From Chrysomallon squamiferum (taxonomy: Eukaryota > Mollusca > Gastropoda > Neomphalida > Peltospiridae), in contig CM022678.1 in the NCBI GenBank assembly GCA_012295275.1, positions 11,428,282 through 11,480,781 on the forward strand: 52,500 bases of DNA, read 5' to 3'. Within the stretch, counting starts at the first letter, position 1. Each line of letters begins with the position of its first letter. Shown here piece after piece: positions 14,401 to 24,171 of this stretch. The position numbers and the translations under genes are program-made. The notes below the pieces were generated by a model. The model saw only the letters and a program-made list of their open reading frames with translations. It did no database searches and was not told where the DNA came from.

Positions 14401-15393
14401 GATGAGGAGGAGGAAGGAGAAGAACAGATGATGACTAACAACAACAACAACAACAACGATCACAACGATAACAATAATAACGATGATGATGATGGTGTCG
14501 CTGATTGCCAGAGACCTCGTTCTGCGGGAGAGAACGACGCGGTTCATCGTGACGATGTTGACAGCGCTGCAGCTGTCAATGGAGTCAGTGAGAGACTGTG
14601 TGACAACAACATCGAGGACGTGGTTAAGAGCGAGCAGGAGAGCAACCTGAAAGCCGACTTGGAGCAGATCCACAACAACATCCACTTCCTCAACAGCCAG
14701 CTGCACCGCGGCGCCGAGGACTTCACCGTGGACAAAAGCGAGCCGGAGACTCACAACAACAACGACGACGTCAACGATGATAAACTCTCGTCAGAAAAAG
14801 ACGCTCACAACGACTACGGCGCCGACCCCGCGGCCGACCTCGCTCAGTCGGTGTTCACGAACAGACGCAAGCCGATGACGCCCGCGTTGCGTCGCGGGAC
14901 GGAGCTGGCGTGGAAGATCCTCAACGACCCCGCCAACCCCGTCAGTGGCAACAGCCTGCTGGGGCCGGGCAACCCCACCCAGACTAGCGAGATCGTCCTT
15001 GAGACTCCACCCTCCCACAACAACAACAGCAACAGCAACAACAACAACAACAACAGCAGCAGCAACAACAGCAGCAGCAACAACGTCGTCAACGGCCCTG
15101 CCCAGCCTCACTCAAACGGGCTGCAGCACAGCGGCCACCTACCACATCTACCGCAACTACCGCATCTACCGCATCTGCCAAACGGAATGAACCAGATGAA
15201 ATCGAAGGGCTTCCCCGGGCTCGAACACTACGAGTGCCCCTACTGCGACATCGCCTTCCGCAACTGCGTCATGTACACCATGCACATGGGTTACCACGGT
15301 TACCAGGACCCGTACAAGTGCAACATGTGCGGGCACTGTGCGAAGGACAAGGTTGACTTCTTCCTGCACATTGCACGGGCCGCTCACAACTGA
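9792..15393 (+). CDS. hb: Hunchback C2H2 zinc-finger transcription factor (5' incomplete)
   Basis: The three coding exons are 9792-10918, 11517-11737 and 12754-15393 (stop TGA). Splicing joins them in frame (phase 1, then phase 0) into at least 1328 residues, numbered from the codon at 9793. Nine C2H2 fingers are visible: ZF1 369-389, ZF2 394-415, ZF3-6 439-546, ZF7 702-723, ZF8 1277-1297 and ZF9 1305-1327. ZF3-6 contain [22 protein letters not shown] and [27 protein letters not shown]-type sequence, the diagnostic middle-finger DNA-binding block of Hunchback. ZF8-9 are the C-terminal pair used for dimerisation in the Hunchback/Ikaros group. PLDLT (875-879) fits a CtBP-binding motif, and PRKRSRKGK (from 951) a nuclear localisation signal. 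Hunchback proteins are nuclear regulators of axial patterning and neural timing. The first visible exon starts at a strong acceptor (tttctcttttccag), so upstream coding sequence or a 5' UTR exon is missing. The first in-frame ATG inside it is at 9838. Low-complexity Gln, Asn, Ala and Asp tracts separate the finger blocks. Confidence 0.95.
11325..11410. repeat. GT/TA dinucleotide array in hb intron A
   Basis: A run of GT then TA repeats about 85 bp long, roughly 105 bp upstream of the hb exon B acceptor. The spacer is TTTA/TTTG repeats that serve as the polypyrimidine-rich approach to that acceptor. Confidence 0.9.
11517..11737 (+). CDS. hb: hb coding exon B
   Basis: Acceptor TTACAG ends at 11516; donor GTGCGT starts at 11738. 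The exon supplies the second half of ZF1 (His385, His389), all of ZF2 (CPHC...HIKDFH), and the first half of ZF3 up to Lys449. The junctions restore C-X2-C-X12-H-X3-H spacing in both ZF1 and ZF3, which is strong evidence for these splice sites. The downstream intron starts directly with a tandem array related to the splice site itself. Confidence 0.92.
11738..11990 (+). repeat. 27-bp minisatellite at the hb intron B donor
   Basis: Eight copies of a core GT(A/G)CGTAACACT, mostly with a 27-bp period, starting at the functional donor itself. Copies begin at 11738, 11765, 11792, 11819, 11868, 11895, 11922 and about 11973. The spacer repeats ACAATCACCA, which resembles the exon end ATCACCAAG. Two units are interrupted by ctgtaact-type insertions. 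Confidence 0.9.
12041..12385 (+). repeat. Direct duplication of about 150 bp in hb intron B
   Basis: Segments 12041-12200 and 12240-12385 share, in order, GTTTGGGG, AGAGAATGAG, TTTATGTTTTA, TAGTATGCTGTAA, TTATAATTTGTTGTTTT, ATTATGTCATAAAA and ATTAGGA(A/T)ATG. The copies are clearly diverged. Confidence 0.75.
12465..12745 (+). repeat. TTATG/TTAAG-type repeat before hb exon C
   Basis: A degenerate array of TTATG, TTAAG and TTGTG pentamers and heptamers that runs to within about 10 bp of the exon C acceptor. It may supply the pyrimidine-rich tract. Confidence 0.8.
12754..15393 (+). CDS. hb: hb coding exon C (terminal coding exon)
   Basis: Acceptor GTTTTGCAG ends at 12753. The exon encodes residues 450-1328 and ends TGA at 15391-15393. 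In order it holds the rest of ZF3, ZF4-6, a GMNP repeat (coded 13228-13285), an Ala run (about 13450-13480), ZF7, the PLDLT motif, a Gln-rich tract (about 14086-14145), a basic stretch, an Asn/Asp-rich tract (about 14437-14495), an Asn/Ser tract (about 15016-15090) and ZF8-9. Long ORFs on other frames here are shadows of this G+C-rich coding sequence. Confidence 0.95.
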   Translation, partial: VDFWQHARSHIKEEKLLQCPRCPFVTEYKHHLEYHLRNHFGSKPFKCNKCNYSCVNKSMLNSHMKSHTNVYQYRCADCTYATKYCHSLKLHLRKYSHKPAAILNNDGSLPHGLDIESAGLSLLAKRGPPRGPRGPRKDKNDHFAHLGPMFNFPMTSMPGMNPGMNPGMNPGMNPGMNGGLMSPYWPLVNPIPNGIHPPPPPLIPASKMGGPMVPASLMTSPSSKMNMMKSADDAAAAAAAAGSSAAGAGLLRCNLCTFTCDNGDVMNGHVVKVHAHAENQDLFSMFGISSEALLDEHASKSRQNQMSKQWLLPGNHPPSSSSSSSAGGNKGVLRVETESQLQQQHDATKSSPHSWPRNGGHDLGGQRLPPYSANSHSLPELFNGDVVEPATQAERDSSTDILKQMTLKFGGSMSRQHPPQQRKETPLDLTKPKSVSPEIPSPPPQQQQQQQQQHQQQQQQQQQSLSAAQPMMMMPSYMKRPMSDDDQRPADSAGNDVAEASPRKRSRKGKAYKLDTLCLKLQEKQTTSPYQSDSEESTGALSCDVREDEDEEEEGEEQMMTNNNNNNNDHNDNNNNDDDDGVADCQRPRSAGENDAVHRDDVDSAAAVNGVSERLCDNNIEDVVKSEQESNLKADLEQIHNNIHFLNSQLHRGAEDFTVDKSEPETHNNNDDVNDDKLSSEKDAHNDYGADPAADLAQSVFTNRRKPMTPALRRGTELAWKILNDPANPVSGNSLLGPGNPTQTSEIVLETPPSHNNNSNSNNNNNNSSSNNSSSNNVVNGPAQPHSNGLQHSGHLPHLPQLPHLPHLPNGMNQMKSKGFPGLEHYECPYCDIAFRNCVMYTMHMGYHGYQDPYKCNMCGHCAKDKVDFFLHIARAAHN

Positions 15394-16177
15394 GCAGGTT
15401 TTTCTAGTTTTTGTTATAAATTATAAACATTTTTTCAGTTGTGGAGACTACAGTATTATGTATAAAAAAAAGGAAGAAGAAGAAAAAGAAAACAGAGAAA
15501 AAGTCTGATCTCTGTTGAATCTGAATCCAAGCAAGAAAGATAACTCAGCTCAGGGTGCCACGTTATATAAAAAAAAAAAAACAGTAGAGTGGTCTCCCTT
15601 CCTTTGTTTTGTCCCCCCCCCAGCCTCCATTTCATTCTTGTGAATATTTCATGGATGTTTTTTTTTTTTTTTTTTTTTTTTTTTTTCACTTTTGAAAAAT
15701 TAAGAGCTGTAAGACACGGAAATGAGTGCAAAGAAAACTAAATCTAATACAAACTTGTATTGGCAGAAGACAGACGGTTGCCATTTTGTTTTTTTATTAT
15801 TGCTGCACACAACTACCTCAGATTTTTAAAGTTTTTGTTTGTTTTTCGGTGTTTAAACATTACATCGGATGTTTCTAGTCCTTCGTGAAAGTCATGCTTC
15901 ATTGAATTTCTGGCAGTGAAATGCGGAAAAAAAAAAGCAGCCATAATTGTTGATTTTGTTAAAAAAAAATAATAATGATGATGATGATAATTCTGATTCA
16001 GTTTGTTGAATGATGAGAAACAGGATTATTTAATTATCATTGCCTAGGAAAGATGTTTTATCTTTTTTGTCTGCACGTAAATGTTTGTTTATTACTGTAA
16101 AATAAAACACAACAAAGAACAAAGAGGTGCTATTTAGGTTCATGTAATTGAAAAAAAAAATAATAATAATAAAAACA

Positions 16178-16314
16178 CATTTAAAGGGACTTTAACATAA
16201 TTTTTATAAATTTGTAATCAGTAAATATTCACCAAATGGTGGCCGAAAAACATATTTAAAATCTTCTGACTTGCAAATAAATAGCAGAAGATTCTCGCAG
16301 AGTCCCTTTAAATG
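16178..16314. mobile_element. Small inverted-repeat (MITE-like) element
   Basis: Perfect 14-bp inverted arms, CATTTAAAGGGACT at 16178-16191 and its reverse complement at 16301-16314, bound 109 bp of A+T-rich DNA. TTAA is present at both ends next to AGGGACT, which would fit TTAA-targeting insertion. A second 8-bp inverted pair (ATCTTCTG/CAGAAGAT) lies inside. No coding capacity. Confidence 0.45.
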
Positions 16315-17024
16315 ATGAATTCATTTAATGTTTTCAAAAATCATTTTTATACAGCTGTCTATTACTTCTGTTCACTGTGTAAAAGAAAATTAACAGGTCA
16401 AGTAATGTATAGTGCTGTGACATTTTGCAAAAATATAGTGCCCTAATATTACTACGCAAAATGGCAGTGCTTTGGTTTAAACTGAATTATTATTTTTTAA
16501 AGTAGCAAGTCTTTTTGATTGTTATGATTTAGAATTGTAAATTAATGTATAAAAGTAGTATTTAATTAACTGTAGCAAAATTTCAAGTAGATGTCCTCCC
16601 CCCCTTTTTTTTTTAAAATTTTTATTAGAATTATTTATTTGTGTGATTTGCGTTTTAAGATGAAATGTTTTATTAATTGTTTAAAAATACACTTATGTTT
16701 TGTTTTTTTAATTTTATTTTTATGAAAAACAAATACAAAAAGAATGTTTTTAAATTTTACTCTTTTTTTTTTTAAACTTGTTTATAAAGCAAATGTTTTG
16801 TAATTATAAATGTACTGATTGGGATAACTGTTGCAAGAGAGATAACTCCTTCATAATCATTTTCTCTAAAATTAGATACATTTCATGTCTGTTTGTGCAT
16901 TTAATCCAAAAAAATGCTGATAAAATTTATTTAATTTTATTCAGAAACAAAAACTACCTTTAACATCATAATAGAATAATTATTTTTTTGTTGTTTTTAA
17001 TATTATTATTGCAATTTATTTATT

Positions 17025-17069
<45 letters not shown>

Positions 17070-17422
17070 CTGTTTAATAATATATATATATATAATAAAT
17101 TATTCACTGTATAAATAACTAATTCGTATTTTCAAATTATTTATTTTTTATGAAGATGTAATTTTTCCATGTTATCAGTGTCATGTGCATAATCGGTGAT
17201 TTTTAATGCACAGAAATTAAGATGTTTACCTCCATTCCACCCGCAATTCCGCATTAGACTCTTCTATGCTGTTTATTTGGGTCGTCTTATTATGGTTTCT
17301 AGGGGTGAGCATGTAGCATGAGTATGCTTATAACAATATTATTAGTTTTAGGTGCTGTTTCACCTATTTTTATTCTGTTTCTGTTTTTAGTATAAAGGCT
17401 TTAATTAATGTTTAAGTGGTTA

Positions 17423-17453
<31 letters not shown>

Positions 17454-17501
17454 TTAAACTCAGGGGACACAGATTGGCTTTTCTCAATCTTCTGCTCATT
17501 T

Positions 17502-17529
17502 GTTGCCACGGTAACTGTTACCAAGCAAC
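17502..17529. promoter_or_regulatory. Double X-box-like palindrome
   Basis: GTTGCCACGGTAAC is followed one base later by GTTACCAAGCAAC. Each half resembles an RFX X-box, and together they form an imperfect palindrome centred on GGTAAC-T-GTTACC. In RNA it would fold as a stem-loop. Confidence 0.4.
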
Positions 17530-20192
17530 GTACAGTGTTATTTCCTCACTGTTGTAATATATTATTATTATTATTATTATTATTATGTATGATCTTCTGA
17601 AACACTGTTTCATTGGCTGTATGTTAAATGTTACCTGATTGGTTATGTTCTGAATTTAACATTTCCCAGTGTGCTTCATTCTAAATGTCTACCTCTTTCT
17701 TCTCATTTTTTTTACCTTTGTAAACAGATTAAATGGTTACTTTTTTCATTGTTCGAATCTGTTCTCATATTTTTTTTATCTTTTTTTTTCTATTAATTCA
17801 ATATTTTTTCTTTTAACAATTGTAAAAATTTAATTTGTGAATTCAGTGATTTTGTGATTTATGTTTACAAACTCCATGTACACTATAAGTAATAAATATA
17901 AATAAATGAATAAATATAAAATCATAACTGTATTAATTTATACATATAAACAGTTATTACCTTATAACAATTGTAGGTTATTTGCAGATAACATTTTTCA
18001 TTTTTTTAGAATTTGTATTACTTCTTTGTCAATATTTAAAAGTAAAAAAAAAACAAAAAACGTCAGTTACTATTTATTATTTATTTATTTAAATTAAAAC
18101 ATTTTAAAGCTGTTTCCCAGAATCTAACTTTAAAGCGATTTTGTAATTTTATTTATTTATTTAAATACAAAGCTAGTGCTGCCAAACAAAGCTGAAATTT
18201 TTAAATATCTGAAAACAAACTTAATTTCGAAGTGCTTGTTTCGTTAGAGTTAAAGCCCCTGATTTCTGTTGGCCCATTCAAGTTTAACAGTTACAGCACC
18301 CAAGTGGAACGTTGCATTAGAATTACTGCCCCTTATTCCTGTTGAACACAGCTGGTCTTTAGAGTTACTCCCCTTTTAGTGTTATAGATTTGTTCTGTTT
18401 TGTTTCGTTAGTCACTCTAGTCTGAACTGTACAGTAACTTTCAGAAGAATAAATTAAGATGCAATATTTGTGTATATTTATTTAAATTAATTTATGATTT
18501 TCAGATTTTATACAGTAATTATTTTTTCATTCTAGTTAGAAACAAACAAGATATTACAGAAGTTGAGTATTAGATCTGTGATGGTTTGTGATTGGCTGAA
18601 AATACATTTTACAGATGTGGTCAGCCCAGTGATTGGTCAGTTCCAAAACTCCCCTCCCCAATTTGAATGAAACTGATTCCACATGTAAGAAGCTTTCTCA
18701 TTGGTTCTTTACAAGACAATGATCCAATGGTTAATGATAGCTTGTTATTGCAGATGTAAAAATCTGTGTGATTGGTCCTTTCTGAAACTCTGTAATTGGT
18801 ACAAGGGACATTTGTTGTTGCTTATTGAAAACAGGACAACATTTCAGCTTTTAGAACCCAGGTTAATGATCATTTTCATTTTCTTATTTCGTAACATAAT
18901 GTTTTAATAATTTGTGAACTGTTTAAGTTACTAAGAATACTAATTTTTTAATAAAAATCTGTGATGCTGTTAATGATCTAGTTTTAATGTTAATCTCAGG
19001 GAAGGTGTCAGGTTTTTGTTTTTAAGATGTTCACACCCAAACCCATTTGATACAATAACATATCAGAAAAATAAATCACAAAATGTTTTAACATTTCACT
19101 AACGGAACAAAAGAGTCCATTAACTTCCAGTTGTTTGTTTACTTGTTCATTCACTTTTTAAATAAACTAAATTTATCTGTTTTATATTCCTGACTGAAAA
19201 AAAAAAAAATGAAAATTGATATTCATCTTAATTTTTATTTACTTATCTTTGCTTTTACAATGTTTTTACAGCAGACGTCAGTTTTTTTGTTTTTTTTTAA
19301 ATTTTAAAATTTTTCATATTAATGATGAAAAATCCATTATGGGAAGAAAACGTTTAATAATAATATTACTTTCTTGAGCTTGGAACTTGAGGCAACTAGA
19401 AAACTGATCAATCATTTACAAATCAGCCATTAAGAATTTTTTCTTCTTCTTCTTCTTTACAATAATTTGTCTGCAGTTGGATAAAGTTCAAAGTAAACTC
19501 AGGGTGCAAAGGGTTAACTGAAAAACAAATCAAGGACGAACAGTTAAAGATTCACGATCAGTGTTTAAGTAAAAACAGTTTTAACAATTAACAAAGCCTC
19601 TTTAATTGTTCATTCTTGATTTGTAGCAACTTCATTTTTGTCTCTTGATTATGTTCCTTTAATTGTTCACTACAATTTTTAATTTTTGTCTGTGATTACA
19701 TTCAGCTGATTGTTAATTATTAATTTTTATTATTTTATTTTTAATTTTTTTTTAAATGACTATGTCCCTTTAATTGTTAATTACTATTTTCCATTGTTTT
19801 TTTCTGATTGTGTCCCTTTAATTACTCAGTATTGTTACTTTTTTTTTTTTTTTTTACTGATCATTCCCATTGACCTGTTTATTTTTAATACTAAATACAT
19901 TAATTTAATTATGTGTTATGTTTCTTTAAGTGATAATTTTCACATTAAATATTCCAACATTTCAAAGTTGGCCACGCCCACTCATTAATATTAAAAAGTT
20001 GAGAGTGATGAGCACCTGTCAGAGTGATTGATTAGCTGTGGGAGTGAAAGGTGGTGTCACACATGTATTATTTTGTTTATATACACTCCTATACTTTGTT
20101 AAATCAGTATTCAAATTATGTATTCAAAGCCATTTTGTGTCATCAAATATTAACTGTGAACAAATGTTTCTTGATAGGAACCGAGTTTGTGC

Positions 20193-20196
<4 letters not shown>

Positions 20197-20262
<66 letters not shown>

Positions 20263-20300
20263 ATTATTATTATTTATATTATTATTATTATTTTTTTTTT
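20197..20300. repeat. ATT trinucleotide array
   Basis: About 100 bp of ATT repeats with a T run, in the presumed hb 3' UTR. Confidence 0.9.
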
Positions 20301-21044
20301 TTTTTTATTATTTATTATTACTTTTTTATTTTTTTTACTATTAATGTTGAAAAGGAAGAAGAAATGAAAATTGTTAAAATTGTTACAATTCTTGAAAAAA
20401 AACAAATTTTGAAGAATTTTGTTTAATCAGGGATAAAAGTAGAATACCGGTACGTAACAGAAATCCATTTTTTCTGCAAGCATTCCACAAACAAGACTCT
20501 TATATTTATATTTATTTAGTTTTCATTTCTAAAATTCACTTCACAGTATTATAATACAGTTATGTCTAAAAAAAAGATTTTTGTTTATTTGTGAATAGTA
20601 TATTTATAAATATTTTTCTTTAATTTCAAAACTCATCTTTTTCTTAAACTTGTATTAAATTTTTAATAATTGCATTCAGTTTAAGTAATTAAAAGATAAT
20701 TAATTATATTTAATTTAGTTTGTAAATTTTATTTATTTTGTTTTGTTGTTTATTTTTATTATTTTATTTAACCTAAGGAAATTTACAATTTAATTATCTC
20801 AAGACATAAATTCCAGTTTTCACATCATTCCATTTTTCATTTTTCTTAAATTAATTTTTAACTTTTAATCAATTCCCCCCCCCCTGTGATTGAGTAGAAA
20901 CCGGTGATTTAATTTCTATTACAATCAATTATTTACTAATCCGACTGAATTTATAGCACAATTATTAAATGAGTTATTTAAATCATGTTATGAAATAATC
21001 TGTTTAAACTGGTCTAATTAAATTATTAAACAATCTATTTAAAT

Positions 21045-21250
21045 TACAGTGGACCCTCAGTTGATTACTTTTACAAATGAATTTATTATTTAAAATCTCG
21101 TTTACTTTAATAGATTTTTGTTTTGTTTTCAAATGTGGTGAATAATTGCACACCTCAGTGACATTATGGTTAAAGTATCACCAGTAGACTGCGAGGTACT
21201 GGGTTCAAGTCCTGCTGATAGAAACATACGTTAATTGAGGTTCCACTGTA
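21045..21250. mobile_element. TA-flanked MITE-like element with tRNA-like core
   Basis: Imperfect terminal inverted repeats, CAGTGGACCCTCAGTTGA at 21047 and the complement of TTAATTGAGGTTCCACTG ending at 21248, are flanked by TA on both sides. This is as expected for Tc1/mariner-superfamily (pogo/Tigger-like) non-autonomous elements. Inside are TGGTTAAAGTATC (near 21167, A-box-like) and GGTTCAAGTCC (near 21202, perfect B-box) about 34 bp apart, as in a tRNA-derived pol III promoter. No transposase is present. Confidence 0.55.
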
Positions 21251-21387
21251 TAAATGTTTTTATTTCATGTTAATTTAATAATGTAATCTTTAATTTTAAA
21301 TAATTAAATGATTTTTGTTCAGAAAAGAAATAAGATTGTCCAGTTTAAAAGATTTAAATTTGGGGAATAACAAAGCATTTGATACAA

Positions 21388-21418
<31 letters not shown>

Positions 21419-22016
21419 AATAACACTAAAAAACTGTTCAGTAAAAGAATAAGTAGGTAAATTATGTAGATTATGCAGTTTATTAAATAATATTTGTTTA
21501 GTTTTACTAATTTCTGTATCCCAAAGATTAACAGTCTTCCTGTCTCAAATGTTTGGTAAAAATGTGTTTGTCTGTGTGTGTGTGTGTGTGGTGTGTGTTC
21601 TGGAATACATGCTTTGGTGTTTGTCTCATAAGAATACTGTGCACAGTGATGAATGTGTTGGCAAATAAATGTGTTTCATTCCATTTTTAAATATTTTACT
21701 TTTTAATATAGTGGTTTGTTTTTCATTTGAAATGAAACTGCACACAGATTGTTTGTTTATATTCATCGAAAGTTCCAAAAAAAGTTCATAATGTATAAAC
21801 ATTTATACTATTTAAAAATCCATGCTTTTTATATATTTTAAAATCTTGTTTTATATTTGAATGTTTGTGATGATTATTTTTTTTTTTATATACTTTAAAT
21901 ATCTTCTTCCATTATTTCATTTATTTATTTATTTATTTTATTTATTTATTTTTTTTTTTCAAACATTTGTTTTGCTGCTGATCTCACAGAAATTATTTCA
22001 CTCGTCATGGCAACAT

Positions 22017-22030
22017 GTTGCTATGGAAAC
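22017..22030 (+). promoter_or_regulatory. X-box GTTGCTATGGAAAC
   Basis: Matches the 14-bp X-box consensus GTHNYYATRRNAAC at every position. It overlaps a perfect palindrome GCAACATGTTGC that adds an upstream half-site. Confidence 0.4.
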
Positions 22031-22428
22031 AGTTTTAGTTAATATTTGATGACACAAAATGGCTACCTGATCTCATTGTTGATTTAAAATGAAACTGTTT
22101 GATTGATGCATGATTTAAACACAAATAATAATATATAAACTTATATATATAATGTAACTACTCTCATATACATATATATTTTCTTTCTTTGAATGTTCTG
22201 TAAAAAAAAAAAAAAATGTTATAAAAAAAATAATCATGATTTTTATTTAATTAGCCTTTATATCATTTGTGATTCAATTACTCCTTCTGTGGAGACTATT
22301 TGTACCTTCTTTAGTTGTTTTATTTTTTTTTAATGTAAATTATCTCCCTTGTAGGCAATATGTCTGCCATGATTACTTTGGCTCAGTCACATTTTTCTCC
22401 AGTGTAATTTTTTTGTTTTGTTTGTATC

Positions 22429-22434
22429 AATAAA
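22429..22434 (+). other. Polyadenylation signal AATAAA, probably hb
   Basis: Canonical hexamer followed by a T/GT-rich downstream region. It is the last good plus-strand signal before the convergent MRTO4 3' end. Confidence 0.45.
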
Positions 22435-22450
22435 GTCTTGTATATTGTCA

Positions 22451-22871
22451 AAAGTTTTAGTTCTTATTTTACAGTTTTTGTTATCAGCTGTTTCTTATTT
22501 CTCAACTCTTTGAACTAAATTCTTTAAAACAAAATTGGAAACTAGGCACACACATTCTCAGAGTTTCTGAACTCTGAACAACATTTTTAAATTGAAAAAA
22601 AACAAAAAAAAAGGAAATCGAACACTGAACTAGATAACTTTGACTAGATAACAAGTGAACAGAAAAAAAAATTAGGAAATCAGTCTTTCAAGTGACAAGT
22701 ACCTCTGGCCAAACTAACATCATCCATCTACTGGGTTGCTATGGGTAACACTGAATGAGTAGACACCAATACAAAACTAATGAAAATAAACTAAATCGGT
22801 GAAGGTGATAGAGAAAGGTTTTATGAAAATACACAACCAGTAACAATGTCAAACAACAAAAAATTAAAATA
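22451..22871. other. Spacer between convergent hb and MRTO4
   Basis: No ORF or RNA gene is seen. The segment holds an X-box-like sequence at 22735-22749 (GTTGCT, 3-nt spacer, GGTAAC) and otherwise plain A+T-rich DNA. Confidence 0.5.
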
Positions 22872-22877
22872 TTTATT
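22872..22877 (-). other. Polyadenylation signal AATAAA, probably MRTO4
   Basis: On the minus strand this hexamer lies about 20 nt past the MRTO4 stop codon, implying a very short 3' UTR. Unless transcripts run further, it leaves roughly 450 bp between the 3' ends of hb and MRTO4. Confidence 0.45.
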
Positions 22878-22896
22878 TTACAACATCACAACAATT

Positions 22897-24023
22897 TCAA
22901 CCACCTTCTCCATCATCATCATCGTCTTTGCTCTCATTCTTATCATCATCATTGCTCTCATCATCATCATCATCATCATCAACTTTATCGTCACCAGTGA
23001 GGTTATCAAACGCCATGTCCTCTTCATCATCTGCTCTGTCTGTTTCCTGGTTTGCTAAGAAATTAAAACACATTTTTATTATTTTTAAAAACAAATAAAT
23101 AAAAAATAAAAGTGGTATTAACTTAGTATGAATGAAATATAAAAATTAAACTTAAATTTTTTTTTAAATGAACTGTAACAAGGCTGTTAGGGAGTTTGTG
23201 TAAATGATATTAACAACAATAATAATAAAATGAAATGAAATGGAACTAGATAAATAAATAAATAAATAAATAAATCAATTACTGAATTGAAATTTATCAG
23301 AATGTCAGAATATTTAAATATTAACAAATATTTAGTATCAATTAAGTCAGTTTAAATCTGTTCCACAACTGATATTAATAAACTGTTTGGGATTTTTAAA
23401 ATACACTAATTAGTAACATTAAATAAATAAACAAACAAATAAGTAAATAACTAAATAGTTTTAAATAAAAGAGATAAAATATTAAATAAATAATAAAATA
23501 TACAAATGAAGAAATAAATAAATATTAATAAAATAAAATAATTTCAATTATAAAAATTATGTATGTATGTATGTATGTATGTATATATATAATAAATAAA
23601 CAAATAAATCAGTAAGTATTAAATAAATAAATAAAAAAGCATTAAATAAGTAACAGAACAAAACATGAGAAAACAAATAATTAAATAAACGAATAAATAA
23701 AAGTCCTGTTCACCTTTCACTCTGACTTTTGTTGGCACAATGGGTTCTGGTCGTTCAGAGAAAACTTTCCATTTTCCATCATTACTCCAAACTCCTTCTA
23801 TAGTGACGTGAAACTCCGCCATTTTGTGTCCAAACAATTTCTAAAAATAGAATTGTAAACTAATAATAATAATACAAACAAAAATATGATTAACAATAAT
23901 ATTATTATTACTACTACTACTACTACTACTACTACTAATAATAATAATAATAATCATAATAATACAAACAAAAATATGATTAACAATAATATTACTACTA
24001 CTACTACTAATAATAATAATAAT

Positions 24024-24069
<46 letters not shown>

Positions 24070-24130
24070 AAACAAAAATATGATTAACAATAATATTACA
24101 ACTACTACTACTACTACTAATAATAATAAA

Positions 24131-24171
<41 letters not shown>

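Larger units (their letters stand above)
15394..22450 (+). other. Probable long 3' UTR and 3' flank of hb
   Basis: About 7 kb of A+T-rich sequence without coding potential, noticeably poorer in microsatellites than the 9.8 kb upstream of hb. A canonical AATAAA at 22429-22434 is followed by a T/GT-rich stretch, so it is a credible cleavage site. Earlier AATAAA hexamers near 16101 and 16275 could give shorter transcripts. Only the absence of another gene and the strong distal signal support a single UTR of this length; RNA reads would settle it. Confidence 0.35.

Noticed and set aside
21160-21230. Functional tRNA gene
   Set aside because: The B-box is perfect, but the acceptor and D arms do not pair and it lies inside an inverted-repeat element; better read as tRNA-derived.
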